In this document: positions 63,257-64,000 of the stretch, in pieces
Layout: each line of letters opens with the position of its first letter
Position numbering within the stretch: the first letter of the stretch is position 1
Source of the DNA: Sycobia sp. Sy_11
Taxonomy: Eukaryota; Arthropoda; Insecta; Hymenoptera; Epichrysomallidae
NCBI GenBank assembly: GCA_018907035.1
Contig: JACCIC010000049.1
Location: 3,025,001 to 3,089,000 of the forward strand
DNA length: 64,000 bases
Direction of reading: 5' to 3'
The notes under the pieces: generated by a model
The model's input: the letters and a program-made list of their open reading frames with translations, nothing else
Told to the model about the DNA's origin: nothing
Databases searched by the model: none
Position numbers and translations under genes: made by a program

Positions 63257-64000
63257 ATGTTCAACAAATATTGTTTACTCCTCTCGCGGTAGCGGAGAAA
63301 TTGCTTTGAGAAGAAGGATAGAGTAATATCTAAAAATGCTTTTACACTTATAGCATAAATAACAATAACCACTGAACGCTTTCGCGACAGTTGCCTTTGC
63401 GTCAAGTGTACAAATGGTAAACGTTCAGATATATCTACGCTCTCAATACACACTTAATGTGTAAATGTGGCAGTACTTACGTATATTCGACGAAGGCTTA
63501 GAAGGTGGATTGTCTCAATAAGTAAAAAATAAGCAAATTAGAATGTTCTAATGTAAAATACATGTCTACCTAATTATTTTACGTGATTTATTCGACGTTT
63601 TACTTCGTTCATGGATTTCTAAAGCACGTGTGTTGATAAAGTCGCAGACTAGATAATCTACTGCCAAAATTCATACATTTTTGAGGAAAACAATACTCTG
63701 ATTGAAATTTTTCCCCAATTTTCAATAACATTGCAATATCTGACATTACGTGATTCATGCGGTGTATTAAATAAAAAATATCGCATAAATAAATAATAGA
63801 GAGTTGCGGATAATAATTCTCGAAGAAAAATTCATACCGTCTGCCAACTGCCCGATAACCCCTGCTGCAACAGAGGGGTGAGAGGAAAAGTAAGGAAAAA
63901 AGTGCAGACTGTTCCGCGTGGCGCGAGAGACAGAGACAGAGAGAGAGAGAGAGAATAGGGATGATAAAACATGCGTAAAAAATGTGTTCGACGAGGCCAG

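Overview
This is eukaryotic nuclear DNA, most likely from an insect and plausibly from Hymenoptera. The reasons are coding islands separated by very long AT-rich non-coding DNA, GT/AG splice signals, no operon structure, a very high load of dinucleotide microsatellites, and CpG that is not visibly depleted. The lineage is an inference, because no gene here is species-diagnostic. Most nominal open reading frames in the window are translated microsatellites: (TA)n reads as IYIYIY, (GA)n/(CT)n as RERERE or SLSLSL, and (CA)n as THTHTH. They are not genes.

Layout. 1-5.8 kb: non-coding DNA with TA, GA/CT and CA arrays. 5.83-9.2 kb: one minus-strand gene whose 721-residue ORF (6164-8329) lies in a single exon. 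Its product has an unusual N-terminal half made of nine imperfect units spaced 41-44 residues apart, followed by an acidic, probably coiled-coil C-terminal half. I do not recognise it. 8.35-11.9 kb: the divergent intergenic region. 11.93-12.11 kb: first coding exon of a plus-strand gene, directly behind a (GA)n tract in its leader. 12.1-49.7 kb: a presumed 37.6 kb intron. 49.735-49.850 kb: second coding exon, joined in phase. The two exons give 100 residues that end inside what looks like the start of a pleckstrin-homology (PH) domain. 49.85-64 kb: presumably the next intron. No following exon was found, so the gene should continue to the right.

Within the large intron there are three promoter-like or alternative-exon candidates: CpG-rich blocks near 38.1-38.6 kb and 43.9-44.5 kb (the latter with CCAAT and TATA motifs), and an ATG-led short ORF behind a GA tract near 47.39 kb. 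These are inference only. About fifty (TA)n arrays of 30 bp or more are scattered through the window. They are densest at 30.2-37.4 kb and absent from 5.13-14.36 kb, where both gene starts lie. Two of them sit inside longer perfect or near-perfect inverted repeats.

No CRISPR array, rRNA, convincing tRNA, or intact transposon with recognisable ORFs was seen. Nothing links the two genes functionally; they are simply divergent neighbours. The repeat-containing protein is the best candidate for something undescribed.
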